From: Dinochytrium kinnereticum
Taxonomy: Eukaryota > Chytridiomycota > Chytridiomycetes > Chytridiales > Chytridiaceae
Direction: 5' to 3'
Length of the DNA: 25,393 bases
NCBI GenBank assembly: GCA_027604005.1
Contig: JADGJT010000334.1
Location: 1-25,393, forward strand
Positions 1 to 10,342 of this stretch are shown piece after piece; position 1 is the first letter of the stretch; each line of letters starts with the position of its first letter. The notes below the pieces were generated by a model. That model did no database searches and was not told the DNA's origin. It saw only the letters and a list, made by a program, of their open reading frames with translations. The translations under genes and the position numbers were made by a program.

Positions 1-101
1 AGAGAGGTTAAGAGAGGTTGAATCGTTGGGTTTGTGGAGGGGTTGAAGTATGCGGGGAAATGGAGGAGGAAGCCGGTTGTCGGGCAGAATGTAGAGCTCA
101 T
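1..101 (-). CDS. possible 5' end of a gene running off the left edge
   Basis: An ATG at 99-101 on the minus strand opens a frame of 33 codons that stays open to the window edge. It begins MSSTFCPTTGFLLHFPAYF. It lies downstream of BMS1 in the same direction. No domain is recognisable and the stretch is too short to judge. It could be the first exon of a neighbouring gene or a chance frame. All three plus-strand frames close within the first 60 bases. Confidence 0.2.
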   Translation of the reverse strand, partial: MSSTFCPTTGFLLHFPAYFNPSTNPTIQPLLTS

Positions 102-240
102 AGGTGACCCATTTTTTGAGACGACATTTATTATTTTACTTTAACAAGCAGCTTTTTTCAGAACATGGGCTATTATGTCAAAAAACTGCTCTGAGGTTAA
201 GCAAAAAACATAACCGAAAATAAAATTCTACATAATGTAT

Positions 241-3200
241 TTATTTTTTTTTCAGAAGCTCTTGGCGCTTAAAGATCATTTTACCAGTAACTTTCCTCCT
301 TTTGTCCGCCGCTTCCTCCCTCTTCTTCATTTCAAGTCCAACCTTCGCCAGACGCTTCACGTTCTTCGCCTTCGCTTTTATAGCCTTTTCGTTCTTGATG
401 GTATTGATTGCTTGGAGGATGTGGAAGACCTTCTTCTCTTCTGGCTCAAGTAGCACCGCTCGCCGTTCCATAAGGGACTGACGTCTTCGAGCGGCCTCGA
501 CCTTAGGTTTCGACGAAAAGGGAAGGGCTTCTTGAAGAGATTTCGGGATAGAAAGCTGTGGAAATTCTATCAGCATCGACTAAAAAAGATTGAAAGATTG
601 GTCCTCACTCTATTGAATTTCCTCTCTTTCCTTTCAATGTCCTTGTATAGTGAATCCTTATTTAGAGGCACGGGTAGAGCTTTCTGAGAACGAATCTGAC
701 CGGTTAACCGCACTCCAGACCATCCTGTCTTGTCCGCAAGAAGTAGCGAGCATACGGGATTATAGAAGCGTTTTGGCTTAACAGGATACCAAGCGCGGAG
801 GAATACGATATCTGCACACGGTTGGAAACAAATTCAATACCACTATGAAGGAATCGGACGAGAGTTCCGAGTGTCAGATTAAGATTACTTACCACTTATC
901 AAGATCTTGTCTTCAAAGGTTGCTCGGAATGCGCCATCAGGTTTCTAAAAAAGAATAACATTTAACCACCCGGACAAGTAAGAGTCGAGATTCATTGCTA
1001 GAAAGACCAGAGCTCAGCTTACCGGCACAGGTTTCTTAACTTGACCGCGGACTCCACTGACGGTTCGTATGCTTGCTCCCTCAAACTTCGCGACTTCCAG
1101 AGGTGTAGTAAACATGTCTTTAATGAAGGCCGTGTTTTTGAAGATTTTGTAAGGAACTCCAGTAAGCTTTAGCTTTTTCACAGTCTCCGTGCTTTGGTCG
1201 ATATCTAATACGACACCGGTCGCGCTGACCCTGAAGTTTCTCTTAAATACGTTAGAGTTAGGAACACCCTATTTTACATACCGTAGAGTCGGTAATAGTA
1301 TTGAATGCGCAAAAGCCGGTATTGGGTGGAGTGACAGGTCCTAGTTAAAGAGTAAATACGATTGCAAGCTGTTAATTAATACCATAAAATGACGCGAGGC
1401 AGTGCATATGCTCTGGGGTGTACTTCAACATGCGATTTCTTGTCCCGTCGTTCAATGAATACAACGGAATACTTTGAAAGCGCCGCCACCCCAAAGAAAA
1501 GATAAGGGGATCGTTTGTCTTCAAAATTTTCTTGTGCCATCTGTGCTTTTTAATTCGTGTCTGTTTAAAAGAGAAAAACGAGAGGTTAGGAAGTTAATTT
1601 ATAAGCCAAGTAGAAGGGATCCACCGAACTAACCTGAATAAAACCAAAAGTTTCCTCTGTTTGAAGCAGCCCTCCAACAATGATAGGAAAACGAGGGTTA
1701 AAGTTTTCAATGAACTCGGCGGAAACATCTTTGATGATTAACCGTAAATAACTCCCAGCTCGACGTCCCTCGATGGCAGCCCTAAACTCCTCATCGTCAT
1801 CTTTAAACTCTGCTCTATTGATCTCTTGCTGCTTTTGCTGGTCGGCTTTTGCAGATTCGAATATGTTCGCCGACTTCTCATCGTCAGAGTTATCGTAAAA
1901 TTCGTCAAATTTCCTCTTTAGCTTCTCTTTCTTCTCCTCAAGCGTCTCCTCAGCTGACTCAACGGGAGGTGGTCTTTGCGTGGACTCCCCGCCTTCATCT
2001 TTCTCGAGATCCTCAAAGTCACCAAAGGCATCATCGCCTTCTTCTGCTTGTGATTTTCCTCCGTCATCTTGTCCTGTAACAAAGCAACTCCTCAACGAAT
2101 CAAGAGTATCCTCATTGGACCATTCCTCAAGAGCTTCATCGAGAACCTCGAATTTACATGTGTCTAGCTGACGCAATGAAGGCTTTAAGAGTCTCTTCGG
2201 CTTCATCTTCTTGAAAAGTAAACCGCTATCTTTTGAATCTACCGGGATCGACCTCTCAGCATCATCTTCCTCCCAGAAATTTGCATCAGAATATATCAGT
2301 GAAGCCAAGTTCTCCCTTGGACTCCAAGACAAGCTCCCAGCATAGTCACGTAATTGATCATTAGCCTTCTTAAACTCGCCAACCAATCCATCTTCTCCAT
2401 CGTCCCCGTCACTAGCTTCCTCATTCCAATCCGACATATCACTGTCACTCTCAGCAAAAGCCACGTCATCCTGCTCGTCCTTCGAATCTCCTTCTAGATG
2501 TTTTGATCGGACTCGCCGACGGCCAGGGATGTTTCGGGTATCTCTTTCTTCATCTGCATTACTTAAGTCACTATCCATAGATGAAACAGATGCGCCATCG
2601 TCCTCTTCATCCTCTCCAGCGTCATTGCCATCGTCGTCCTCCTCAGAATCAATGCCAGTATCATTTTCCACGTCTGCGAGTGAGTCATCGCTTTCCTCAA
2701 GCTCCTCAAAGCCCGGTCGCATTGGTTGCGACGTACTGAAAAGCTTCAGCTCACTGGCGTTTATCTGGTCGGCAAATGTCGTCGTCGAGTCCTGCAGATC
2801 AAAGACCATACGATCTCCGGCTGATAAATCTAACAAGCAAAGTAAAAATAGAGAATAATGAAGACAGACCTACCACCTGCTTCTCCTCTCGATGATAAGT
2901 GGCCTGGAACGTGAATGTACACAGCATCCTTATCATAGACGATCCCACCGAGATCTGCCATAGGCGCGTATATCAGCTTATGTTTCTCCGTCAGTCGCTT
3001 CCTGACTTTGTCCGGGAGAGGGCATGGATCAGGAAGCTTTGCTATTTCTGCTACCGCGTGATCACCCAGTCCGGGTATATGTACCTATAATGATTAACTT
3101 CACAATTATCGCCCGACAAGTACCCTTGTGCTGCCTTTTAAGTTCGTTCCCCGAAGATAGCCAAAGAGAGAAACTGTCCTATCAGCTTTCGGATTTTCGT

Positions 3201-4112
3201 GAAGTACATTGGGATCTGTCAGATCTTCGACTCGGTCTACCAGCATGTATGGGTGGGTATTTCTCCAGATAAGCGGGCGGAATTTGGTGACCGAAATAAA
3301 CCGCGCCAGATTGAGCACATCCTGCCTCATGTATTTTGCGTTGATTAATCCTGATAGATAAAACAATTTCGCTCCTTGATAGATTTCCGTCCAGAACCTC
3401 TGCTTGATGCGCTTCTTCACCTTGCGTAATCTCTTGTTGTCCTTAAATGTATCCAAGAAAGTGAGAACACCCATTACTTTTGGAAATCCGTGGCATTGAA
3501 GGACGTTTAAGAATTCAAAAGTTTCCATTTCGAAGCCAAAACTAGCATCGATAACAAGAAGCACCAGATCGACCACCTTCGCGATGTCGATCATGCTGTT
3601 AAGATCGTTGTTGCATTCGATGAAAGTGAGGCGTCTGCTTTTGCCTAAATAGATTTAAACATCAAGCCTGAATTGCTATAGTAACTTACCACTTACTACA
3701 GTGATGGGGCCAGTAACTTCAGTCAAGTTTTGTTTAGTGTAATGCTTGACCAGCGATCGTATCAACGTCGATTTCCCAGTCTAAACAAGCAGTTGGAATT
3801 CGAAACAGACCGCCTAACCAACCTTTGGAGGGCCAACGACGGCAATAACAATAGGTGGGGCTTCCTCGGGAGTTCTATCCACCATAGGCATGTGCAGCTT
3901 GCTCTGATCCTTGTCAAGATTCCTTCGAATTGTCTTCTCGGCCCTCCGTCCCGAGTAAGAGGCGAACGCCTGAAAAGCGTCAGTGGATGGGAGGATGATG
4001 CATGCACCTTTGGGTTGTTCTTCTCCGCATTCTTCCGAGGCTCCTTCTTCTTCGCCTTTGGTCCTGCCTGCCTCGCCCTGTGGGGCTTTGGCTCACTTGA
4101 AGAAGAGTTCAT
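241..4112 (-). CDS. BMS1: Bms1 ribosome-biogenesis GTPase, 12 exons, 1098 aa
   Basis: Bms1 is a nucleolar GTPase of the small-subunit processome; it works with Rcl1 in 40S assembly. Exons on the minus strand: 4112-4008, 3969-3823, 3780-3690, 3644-3124, 3084-2874, 2829-1634, 1560-1383, 1340-1282, 1241-1023, 944-893, 811-609, 555-241 (3297 nt, 1098 codons plus stop). All introns are GT-AG and 38-81 nt long. The P-loop GPPKTGKS (residues 81-88) is created by joining exons 2 and 3. The GTPase core follows ([20 protein letters not shown], then the [14 protein letters not shown] region). A long Asp/Glu-rich stretch lies at about 400-520. The C-terminal BMS1/TSR1 domain includes [28 protein letters not shown] and RLTGQIR, and the protein ends in a Lys/Arg-rich tail. 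The tail after [10 protein letters not shown] is shorter than in yeast, so one further 3' exon cannot be excluded. The start is the Met at 4112, not the one 21 codons upstream, which would translate a homopolymer. Confidence 0.95.
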
Positions 4113-4268
4113 TCTGGCGTCCAAACCAACAATAAAAAAAAAAAAAAAAAAAGTCAAATGACAATTCTCAAACAAACTTGCTTCAAACTGATGTTCACAG
4201 GAAGTCCATCCCCTTTATCCTGCAGCCCCGCCGAGCTCTCCAACTACTTTCGATAGACATCGAAGGCA

Positions 4269-4619
4269 ATGATGCTCAAGTTGGCGTCCAAGCTTGATCA
4301 TATCGTTGGCCGCACATTGTGCCCATTCAGTGATTATGTCTTGACGCATGCGATGACAACATTTGCATTGGAGAATATGCAAGGGTCTGCTAGCGAAAGA
4401 GGCCTCTTGCTTCGGTGCATGCAGTTGTCAACCGAAGAAGAAAAGGACATCGCTCGAATTTCATATTATCCCCAAGAATTAGGAACTAGTGACCTTGCAT
4501 GTAAAGCCACACATATGGTTTCAGCTTTAAGTGCATTACATGATAACCATGTATTGGGGATAATAATAATAATGCGTTATCATCTATATCTATACATCTC
4601 TAGAGAAAAAAAAGGCTAA
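4269..4619 (+). CDS. small hypothetical ORF, 116 aa
   Basis: An ATG frame of 116 codons begins 156 bp upstream of, and divergent from, the BMS1 start. It begins MMLKLASKLDHIVGRTLCPF and ends in a Tyr- and Lys-containing tail encoded by AT-rich sequence (several ata/ata codons), which looks like non-coding DNA. I recognise no domain, signal peptide or clear membrane segment. The middle part (residues 1-95) has mixed, coding-like composition and no competing minus-strand frame. It could be a real small gene sharing a divergent promoter with BMS1, a single exon of a larger gene, or chance. Confidence 0.25.
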   Translation: MMLKLASKLDHIVGRTLCPFSDYVLTHAMTTFALENMQGSASERGLLLRCMQLSTEEEKDIARISYYPQELGTSDLACKATHMVSALSALHDNHVLGIIIIMRYHLYLYISREKKG

Positions 4620-4659
4620 TAACACTAGAGTTTTACTTCAAAGTCTTCGAAGAGACCAT

Positions 4660-5616
4660 CTAAGCAACGTTTGCACTTCGTAATGCCTCTTGGTTTCTTC
4701 TATATTTCTCCATCCACTCCTCAATCTCCTTCATCGCCTGAGCTTCCTCACTTTTAAACTTCTCCACTTCTCTTATCGCCCATTCTGTCTCCTTCACTTC
4801 CACCATGGCCGTCAATACCTCCAAAGCTTCGTCAAGGGTTTCTTCTACTCGCGGCACTCGGGGTTCGCTAATTTCATCCGGCGGCGTTGGTTCTGACGCG
4901 TACTGTGCGTAGGAAGGTGGAGGCTGCATTTCGTTGGACGGTTCCGATGTGGTAAGTTGGTGGTGGTCGGTGAGAGGGTATTGGGGAAAAGGAGGCCTCC
5001 AAGATTCAGGTGTGACTGGTGCTGGGTGCTGGGGATGAAGTGAGCTAAACGTGGGTCTTGGGATGGTAACATGAGACTGAGGAGGAGGTCCAACACTTTG
5101 CCGAGCTGGTTCAGTTAAAGTAGTTTGAGGTTCGCGTCTTCTTGGCCTCGGTGGTGGTCTACGATGGCTGGTAGAACGGTACCCTCCCTCATTCACTTCA
5201 TTCTTCACTCTCTTCTGCCTGCAGCAGACAACTAGCCCATAAACAATCGGCACAATGAGCAAAACACTCAATATGGCAAGGCCAATAATCATCTCCTTTG
5301 AGAGGGAGTTAGTGTACCCTTGAACGTCAGTCGACCCAGTTGGTTGGGATTTGGTATCTCGTTTGAAAACATCCCTCATAGAAGACAATTGTTGGTTCGT
5401 TTTCCGAGTTAAAGACGACGTAGTAAGACTTGAAATTGAGGGAGAGGCAACAATGTTTTCGCCTACATCCTGCAATAATCTTTGGTGTTCAAAAGTCGGT
5501 AAGGAGATGCATGCGGCAACTATAAGATGCTGACACTTCAGAGGGAACTACGGCAATGAAGAGATCAACTCACGATAATGCTCTTCGTGCTGCTTCTCTT
5601 GGAAGAGCATGTACAT
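4660..5616 (-). CDS. single-pass membrane protein with proline-rich tail and C-terminal coiled coil
   Basis: The main exon is 5519-4660. It reads from upstream of 5475 without an ATG, so a 5' exon is needed. A fitting model is exon 1 at 5616-5574 (14 codons plus one base), a 54-nt GT-AG intron at 5573-5520, then the main exon, giving 300 aa. In that model a Ser/Thr-rich N-terminal part (1-90) precedes one strong membrane segment (residues 91-114, IIGLAILSVLLIVPIVYGLV). A CC and Arg/Lys stop-transfer stretch follows, then a Pro-rich region (about 125-235) and a charged helix likely to be a coiled coil (about 240-300). The layout suggests an outside N-terminus and a cytosolic scaffold-like tail, but this is inference; no named family is recognised. 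No signal peptide is visible, so exon 1 remains uncertain. The main exon itself is well supported. Confidence 0.6.
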
Positions 5617-6297
5617 ATGGAGCGTTCACCATGACAGAGGGTCTAAGATCAGTGAAGGACGAAGTGTCACCACTGTTGTTTGTGTCATGAACACGAAACA
5701 CAACGTCGGCTTTCTATAAGGACTACTTAATGTTGGAGTTACTATTTCTAGTACACTCGACATGCGGTTGATTGATAGATTGTGTGGTTGAACGAGCGAC
5801 ACGGTTGCGCATGGACGTGACGGGCGAGAGACGGTATGGGAAATAATTGAGTGACAATGATGGATATCAACAACTGATCAGATCACGAGGTGATCGGGTA
5901 GGAGAAGTGCTGTCAATTATCGCCTTCATCCCCTCGTCACAACCCTAAGCAATCGCGACCCGTGATAATTAAAGAGAACTAATAAAGTAGACACATTACA
6001 ACGCTTATATTTTGTGCGCAAGTGGATGACTAGAAGCAGCTGGCATTCGCTGATCATGAGACATGAGACGACACCACAAACAACACATTACAAAAGAAAA
6101 CAATGAAGGAGCAGGGGCAATAAGGCCCTAGAAGGGTGGAGGCAGTGACAGTAGAGGAGAAATAATCCCCAAAAGAAAAAAATAAAGATGAGAAGAGGTG
6201 GGCCTAAACAAGACAATAGATGGTAAAAAAAAAAAGAAAAAAAGAGCCTCCATCACATAGACTCGACATAAACATCTCCAACATTAAGTTACAACCT
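5617..6297. other. intergenic region, no gene seen
   Basis: This stretch lies between the 5' end of the membrane-protein gene and the 3' end of threonine synthase, both on the minus strand. It should hold the promoter of the former and the 3' UTR of the latter. The part near 6090-6240 is A-rich on the plus strand. Short frames on the minus strand (for example from an ATG at 5762) end within about 45 codons and could be unrecognised 5' exons of the membrane-protein gene. A small palindromic site is noted separately. Confidence 0.5.
5874..5895. repeat. small palindromic cluster
   Basis: CTGATCAG (5874-5881) is a perfect 8-bp palindrome. It runs into GATCAC-GAG-GTGATC (5881-5895), a 6-bp inverted repeat with a 3-nt centre. 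The cluster lies about 260 bp upstream of the membrane-protein start, so a protein-binding site is conceivable. Short palindromes also arise by chance. Confidence 0.3.
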
Positions 6298-8067
6298 CTA
6301 AAAGTCGCTACCAACGGTTTCAACGACAACTTTTCTGACAAACTTCAACGCCTTCTCCCTATCACCTCCTGTGATGATATCAACACACCTCTTAGGTAGC
6401 CCAGCCTGTTCCACCAACTCCCTCGGCGCAAAGGCCTCGTACTTTAACGCCCCACCAGTGGCTCCCAAAACCGCCTCGGGGAACTTCCCGGGGCTTGCAG
6501 TCGCCAACACAACGGTATGAATATCAGTCACACCGCCTCCAAGGCTTAAAACGTCTTCAGCAGCAACAACCCCCACAGCTGTATGTGGGTCCAGCACGTA
6601 TGGCTTCTCGGCGGCATGATACCTCGTGATGGCATCCAAAGTCTGAACGTCTGTTACACGTCGAGAAATAAAGGTCATTCGGGAGAGTTCATGAACAGCT
6701 GAAGGAACGGAGAATCCTCCATTCTCACGAAGTTGCTGCATCCATGTCCTGATGTTTGATGAGGCAGTCAAGGCCGCGGTAGAGTCGTAAGTAGCAGTGG
6801 ATGTGGGACCGTCACCGCGGGCAAGGTACCAGAGGAGCCTCTCGAAATTGGAGCTGACGAGAATATCCATAGCCGGCGAGAGTGTCATCTTGACATTAGA
6901 GGAAGCAGAAGAAGAGGACGGTTTCGTGTAAGCTCCAGTCTCCCAGAACCTGTGCAGGATGTCGTTCTCGTTGGTAGCAACGATTAAATGATCAATGGGG
7001 AGACCCATGCGAACAGCATAGTAGCCTGCGAGGATGTCGCCAAAGTTGCCAGTAGGAACAGAATATTGAACTTTGGGAAGATCACCGGGAGTGGCTCCAG
7101 CCCCCGAACGATGAGCGCGACAAAGTTGAAGGTACGATGAAAAGTAGTAAGAGGTTTGAGCAAGAATCCTCGCCCAGTTAATGGAGTTGATGGCCCCCAG
7201 CTTGTACTTTTTCTTGAAATCGGCATCTCCAAAGAGGACTTTTACTGTTTCCTGGCAATCATCAAAAGTAGATCCATCCAAAGCAACATTGTGCACGTTA
7301 GGATCCAGAACAGAGGTCATCTGCTGTTCCTGAACGGGGCTTATCCTGTGCTTGGGGTGAAGGATAAAGACATTAACATTCTTTTTGCCTCTAAGCCCGT
7401 AGATGGCGGCACCACCAGTATCTCCGCTAGTGGCCCCAAGGACATTAATGCTATGAACGGGTTCATCGGCGGCTCTCAAACGGTTCCTCCTCAATAGAAA
7501 ATACTCAAATAAGTTCCCAAGGACCTGAAGAGCCACGTCCTTGAAAGCAAAGGTGGGGCCATGAAAGAGCTCGAGAACGTGAAATCGACCCTCGACGGTC
7601 GCAGGGATGGCTGAGGGGGAGGGAGGGACGATGGGCAGATCCTTCACAGGGGTTACGTCAGGATGGGAGAAGGAGGCGAAGGAGCGCTTGAGAATGTCTT
7701 TGAGATCAGCGTCGGGGATACCGTTAGATGGGGAGATTTCTGGTGTCTCGACAAAGGGCCTGAAAAGATGGAAGGCGAGCTCGTGGTAAGGGAGGGATGC
7801 CCATGAGAGGATGGTGTCGATGGAGAAGCGTGGGATCTCAGTAGGGATGTAGAGCCCACCATCAGGGGCAAGACCCTCAATGACGGCCTCCTCAAATGTC
7901 AGCAGGGCTTCTCCCTCTGTTGATGCTGTCGCCTGGCGGGTTGATCGGTAGGGCATGACGGATGACGGATGGGGCGATGTGTTGAAGGTCTCGAAGGAGG
8001 TGAAAAGCGAATTGGTGAAATCTTGCCGCTGATAAGATCTCAATTTCTGGTGATTCAATCTGCCCAT
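6298..8067 (-). CDS. THR4: threonine synthase, intronless, 589 aa (552 aa from the internal Met)
   Basis: Threonine synthase (EC 4.2.3.1) is a PLP enzyme that converts O-phosphohomoserine to threonine, the last step of threonine synthesis. The frame is one uninterrupted exon. The N-terminal domain has YRSTR and then DGGLYIPTEIP. The PLP lysine lies in LFHGPTFAFKDVALQ (K176). GATSGDTGGAAIYGLRGKK is the phosphate-binding and Ser/Thr-rich loop. NSINWARILAQTSYYF, PTGNFGDILAGYYA and NENDILHRF are strongly conserved with yeast Thr4. LDPHTAVGV is near the C-terminus. Yeast Thr4 begins just before YRSTR, which matches the internal Met at 7956 (residue 38). The first 37 residues are basic and Ser/Thr/Phe-containing and could be a targeting extension or untranslated. 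The lack of introns is unlike most neighbours. Confidence 0.96.
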   Translation of the reverse strand: MGRLNHQKLRSYQRQDFTNSLFTSFETFNTSPHPSSVMPYRSTRQATASTEGEALLTFEEAVIEGLAPDGGLYIPTEIPRFSIDTILSWASLPYHELAFHLFRPFVETPEISPSNGIPDADLKDILKRSFASFSHPDVTPVKDLPIVPPSPSAIPATVEGRFHVLELFHGPTFAFKDVALQVLGNLFEYFLLRRNRLRAADEPVHSINVLGATSGDTGGAAIYGLRGKKNVNVFILHPKHRISPVQEQQMTSVLDPNVHNVALDGSTFDDCQETVKVLFGDADFKKKYKLGAINSINWARILAQTSYYFSSYLQLCRAHRSGAGATPGDLPKVQYSVPTGNFGDILAGYYAVRMGLPIDHLIVATNENDILHRFWETGAYTKPSSSSASSNVKMTLSPAMDILVSSNFERLLWYLARGDGPTSTATYDSTAALTASSNIRTWMQQLRENGGFSVPSAVHELSRMTFISRRVTDVQTLDAITRYHAAEKPYVLDPHTAVGVVAAEDVLSLGGGVTDIHTVVLATASPGKFPEAVLGATGGALKYEAFAPRELVEQAGLPKRCVDIITGGDREKALKFVRKVVVETVGSDF

Positions 8068-8279
8068 GTCACAATCACCATCAGTCAGTCAGTCATTATC
8101 AACGCGAAGGACGCGAGACGCGTCAACGACGGAAGGATGATGCCGCTGAGAATAGAGACGACCGAAAGACGGTTGGATGTACGATGCCGAGGAGAAGGTC
8201 ATCGAGAAGAACCTCGCTCTGGAAGGATACACATTTGTGGTTTAGTTTATTTCTGTTTAACAACCAAAAGAAAGTGTGT

Positions 8280-9223
8280 TTATTGGAGTCGAAAAACATG
8301 ATCGCACGTAAGAGCAGCAGATAGGAGAAAGTAGCGTTTAAAAAGTTTAAACCTCAGGCTGTGCCGACATATAAGATTGAGTAGGTTGGAGTTAGCATTG
8401 TCTTGGTATGTCTCAAGGTGCTTGAGATACGAAGCTGGGCGGATTTGCTTCTTTCTAACAGCAACATCGTATGCAGTTCTTCCCTTACTTTCAAGGGCTT
8501 TTAAGCCAACTCCAGCTTCGACGAGGCATCGAATGACCAAAGAATTGTCGGCGTGAAGCTTCTACCCAGCTTCTGCCAATTCGGCGGCAGACAAGCTTGC
8601 TCCACTTCCTTCTTGAGATCAGCACAACGATCAATATACATAATCACACCCTCGCTAACAGATTCAAATTCCCTGTCAGGTTAGGGCTCCTCCACATGGA
8701 TCACATTCATCACCCCCACATGCTCCTCGTTTGCCTACCGTGGAGCAGCGCTATGAAGAGCAGCAGACCAAAAGCATCAACGACACCCAGATCACTCACC
8801 CTTCTAAGAAGATATTTCACTGCCCGATGATATCCGTTCAAAGCCGGCTTAATAAGTGCGGTGAATTCCCTCCACGTAAAAGCTTCTCCGAAGTTTTCCT
8901 CCAAAACCTCATTCACGTCAATGTACATATCGACACGGCTTCGAATCCTTTAGTGATCTCAGGGTTTCCGCAGGACCCTGCTGCATAGTAAAAGGCAGGA
9001 ATGGCGTCTTATCACCTATTCCCGCAAAAGGATGGACAAGCTCTCTGAGAAGGAAAAGGAACTCGCACGGAGATATTTGGTAGGTCGTCGAGTCTATCGG
9101 AGGCGTCTTTAGCAAGACAATAATTGAGGACGCATCCAATACTTTTCCAACTGTAGTCGTTCCTCTCTTATCTGAGTCAATTCTTAGCAGTATAAGCTCT
9201 TCGGATATAAGTTTGGACTGCAA
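8280..9223 (-). pseudogene. degenerate ankyrin-repeat gene
   Basis: Ankyrin-like pieces follow one another on the minus strand in different frames. From 5' to 3' they are: a piece with FYYAAGSCGNPEITKGFEAV (about 8930-9000); FTALIKPALNGYHRAVKYLL and VSDLGVVDAFGL (8928-8765); ALHSAA in another frame (about 8740-8765); SAAELAEAG; then LVIRCLVEAGVGLKALESKG and RTAYDVAV (8560-8420). The pieces are in the right order for ankyrin repeats. At least two frame changes occur, near 8935 and 8765. In-frame stops interrupt the pieces: TAG at 8735-8737, TAA at 8681-8683 and TAG at 8562-8564. No GT-AG pair I tried removes these together, so decay is more likely than introns. The 5' limit is unclear; coding-like minus-strand remnants continue toward about 9790. 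Confidence 0.75.
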
Positions 9224-9789
9224 TCAACGTTTAAGACTATAGGATGAGAATAGGGGAAGAACAGACGTTTGCCGTTCTTTCAGGTATATTCTTATATCTC
9301 TATTCTTTTGGTTTTAACGTCATACGTTCCTCAGTCTTCATGGCGACCCAGCACTCTGCAGACTCCATTGTTTTCAAGATGTCGACCAAGCTACGGCATT
9401 CGCTATACCTTTTTAGCGCCAAAGTTGAAACTACTCTAATGAGATTGGAGTTGGATCAAGAGATCGACTTTCCTGAATCAACCATCTTGCGTTTAACAAA
9501 GCCCTCCCACATGAGTAGAAGGAGTCCTCCCAAGCGGCGTGGGCATTTGCAATTTCACTTAGCGATAACGACGTCAAAGCCCGTCTACTGGCTCTCCCCG
9601 ACGCAATGTCGAAGGATATACAGTAATATCACATGCGATCACGATAGCTACTTTCTAGACCCCTGTTCACATGTCCTGAACACCCCTGACCCTCTTCTCG
9701 AACCTCACACCACTCGGCGTTGCCATTCAAGAAAGGCATTTTCATGGATTGAGTTTCTTCAAAGGCGCGGGATTCAATTTCGTTGATTC

Positions 9790-10342
9790 ATTTAGAAATA
9801 TCGTCGGGATCCTGTGGCTTGGAATCGGGTGTATAGTTAACTCTGTGGAGTATGAATGTTCATATAAATTTTTAGGAGTAATGATTTCACCTTCGTTGAA
9901 AGAAATAATAGTAGTTTTGTCTAAAGGATGAAATCAGCGAACTTCACGAGATTATCTATACTAACTTTTTGATAATATGTTAGCATTATCTATCTGCACA
10001 TTAACTTCAAAGAGAACCTTTAAATGTAGTTATCTCTTACACTACATTATTAAATTATAGAGGAAATAAAGGAAATGGCTAGCATTTACGAGACACATAG
10101 CACAAGAATATGATTGAAAGGTAAGCCGTCTGCATGATTGCCTGGCCGTGATGAGAGCGGAGCGCGTATCTCGTCAACTCCTCTTTTAAAACAAAAAAAA
10201 AAGAAGAAAAGAAAAACAAAGGAGAAATCAGACTATGAAGATAATCCATGTTCAGCATATCACTTTCAGTTTGTTCAAGTTCCTGTCAACCCGATTGCAA
10301 GAAAAAGCAATCAACAGCAACCCCGCCGAAACGACCAGTGGC
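9790..10342. other. AT-rich intergenic region, no gene seen
   Basis: This stretch lies between the decayed ankyrin gene and the 3' end of the CxxC-rich protein gene. It is AT-rich, especially 9840-10110, and holds only short frames. An A-run at 10190-10220 lies shortly beyond the stop of the CxxC-rich gene and may be part of its 3' region. Confidence 0.5.

Noticed and set aside
1..56. GAGAGGTTAAGAGAGGTTG at the left edge as another copy of the DUF4470-exon fragment
   Set aside because: The resemblance to the ERLRE-coding stretch covers only about 20 purine-rich bases and then stops, which chance can explain.
582..608. 29-nt intron GTGAGG...TTTTTTAG (580-608) in BMS1
   Set aside because: A 29-nt intron is implausibly short. 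The next acceptor (CCACAG at 556) gives a 53-nt intron and the conserved join [12 protein letters not shown].
2529..2858. Ser-rich 109-codon plus-strand ORF
   Set aside because: It is the antisense of the acidic region of BMS1; Asp/Glu codons read backwards give Ser-rich frames.
3762..4175. 137-codon minus-strand frame as a separate protein
   Set aside because: It reads through the 38-nt and part of the 42-nt BMS1 introns; splicing them restores the Bms1 N-terminus and P-loop.
9244..9786. 180-codon plus-strand ORF
   Set aside because: No recognisable domain and an unusual composition. It lies opposite coding-like minus-strand remnants upstream of the ankyrin pseudogene, so it is probably a chance antisense frame.
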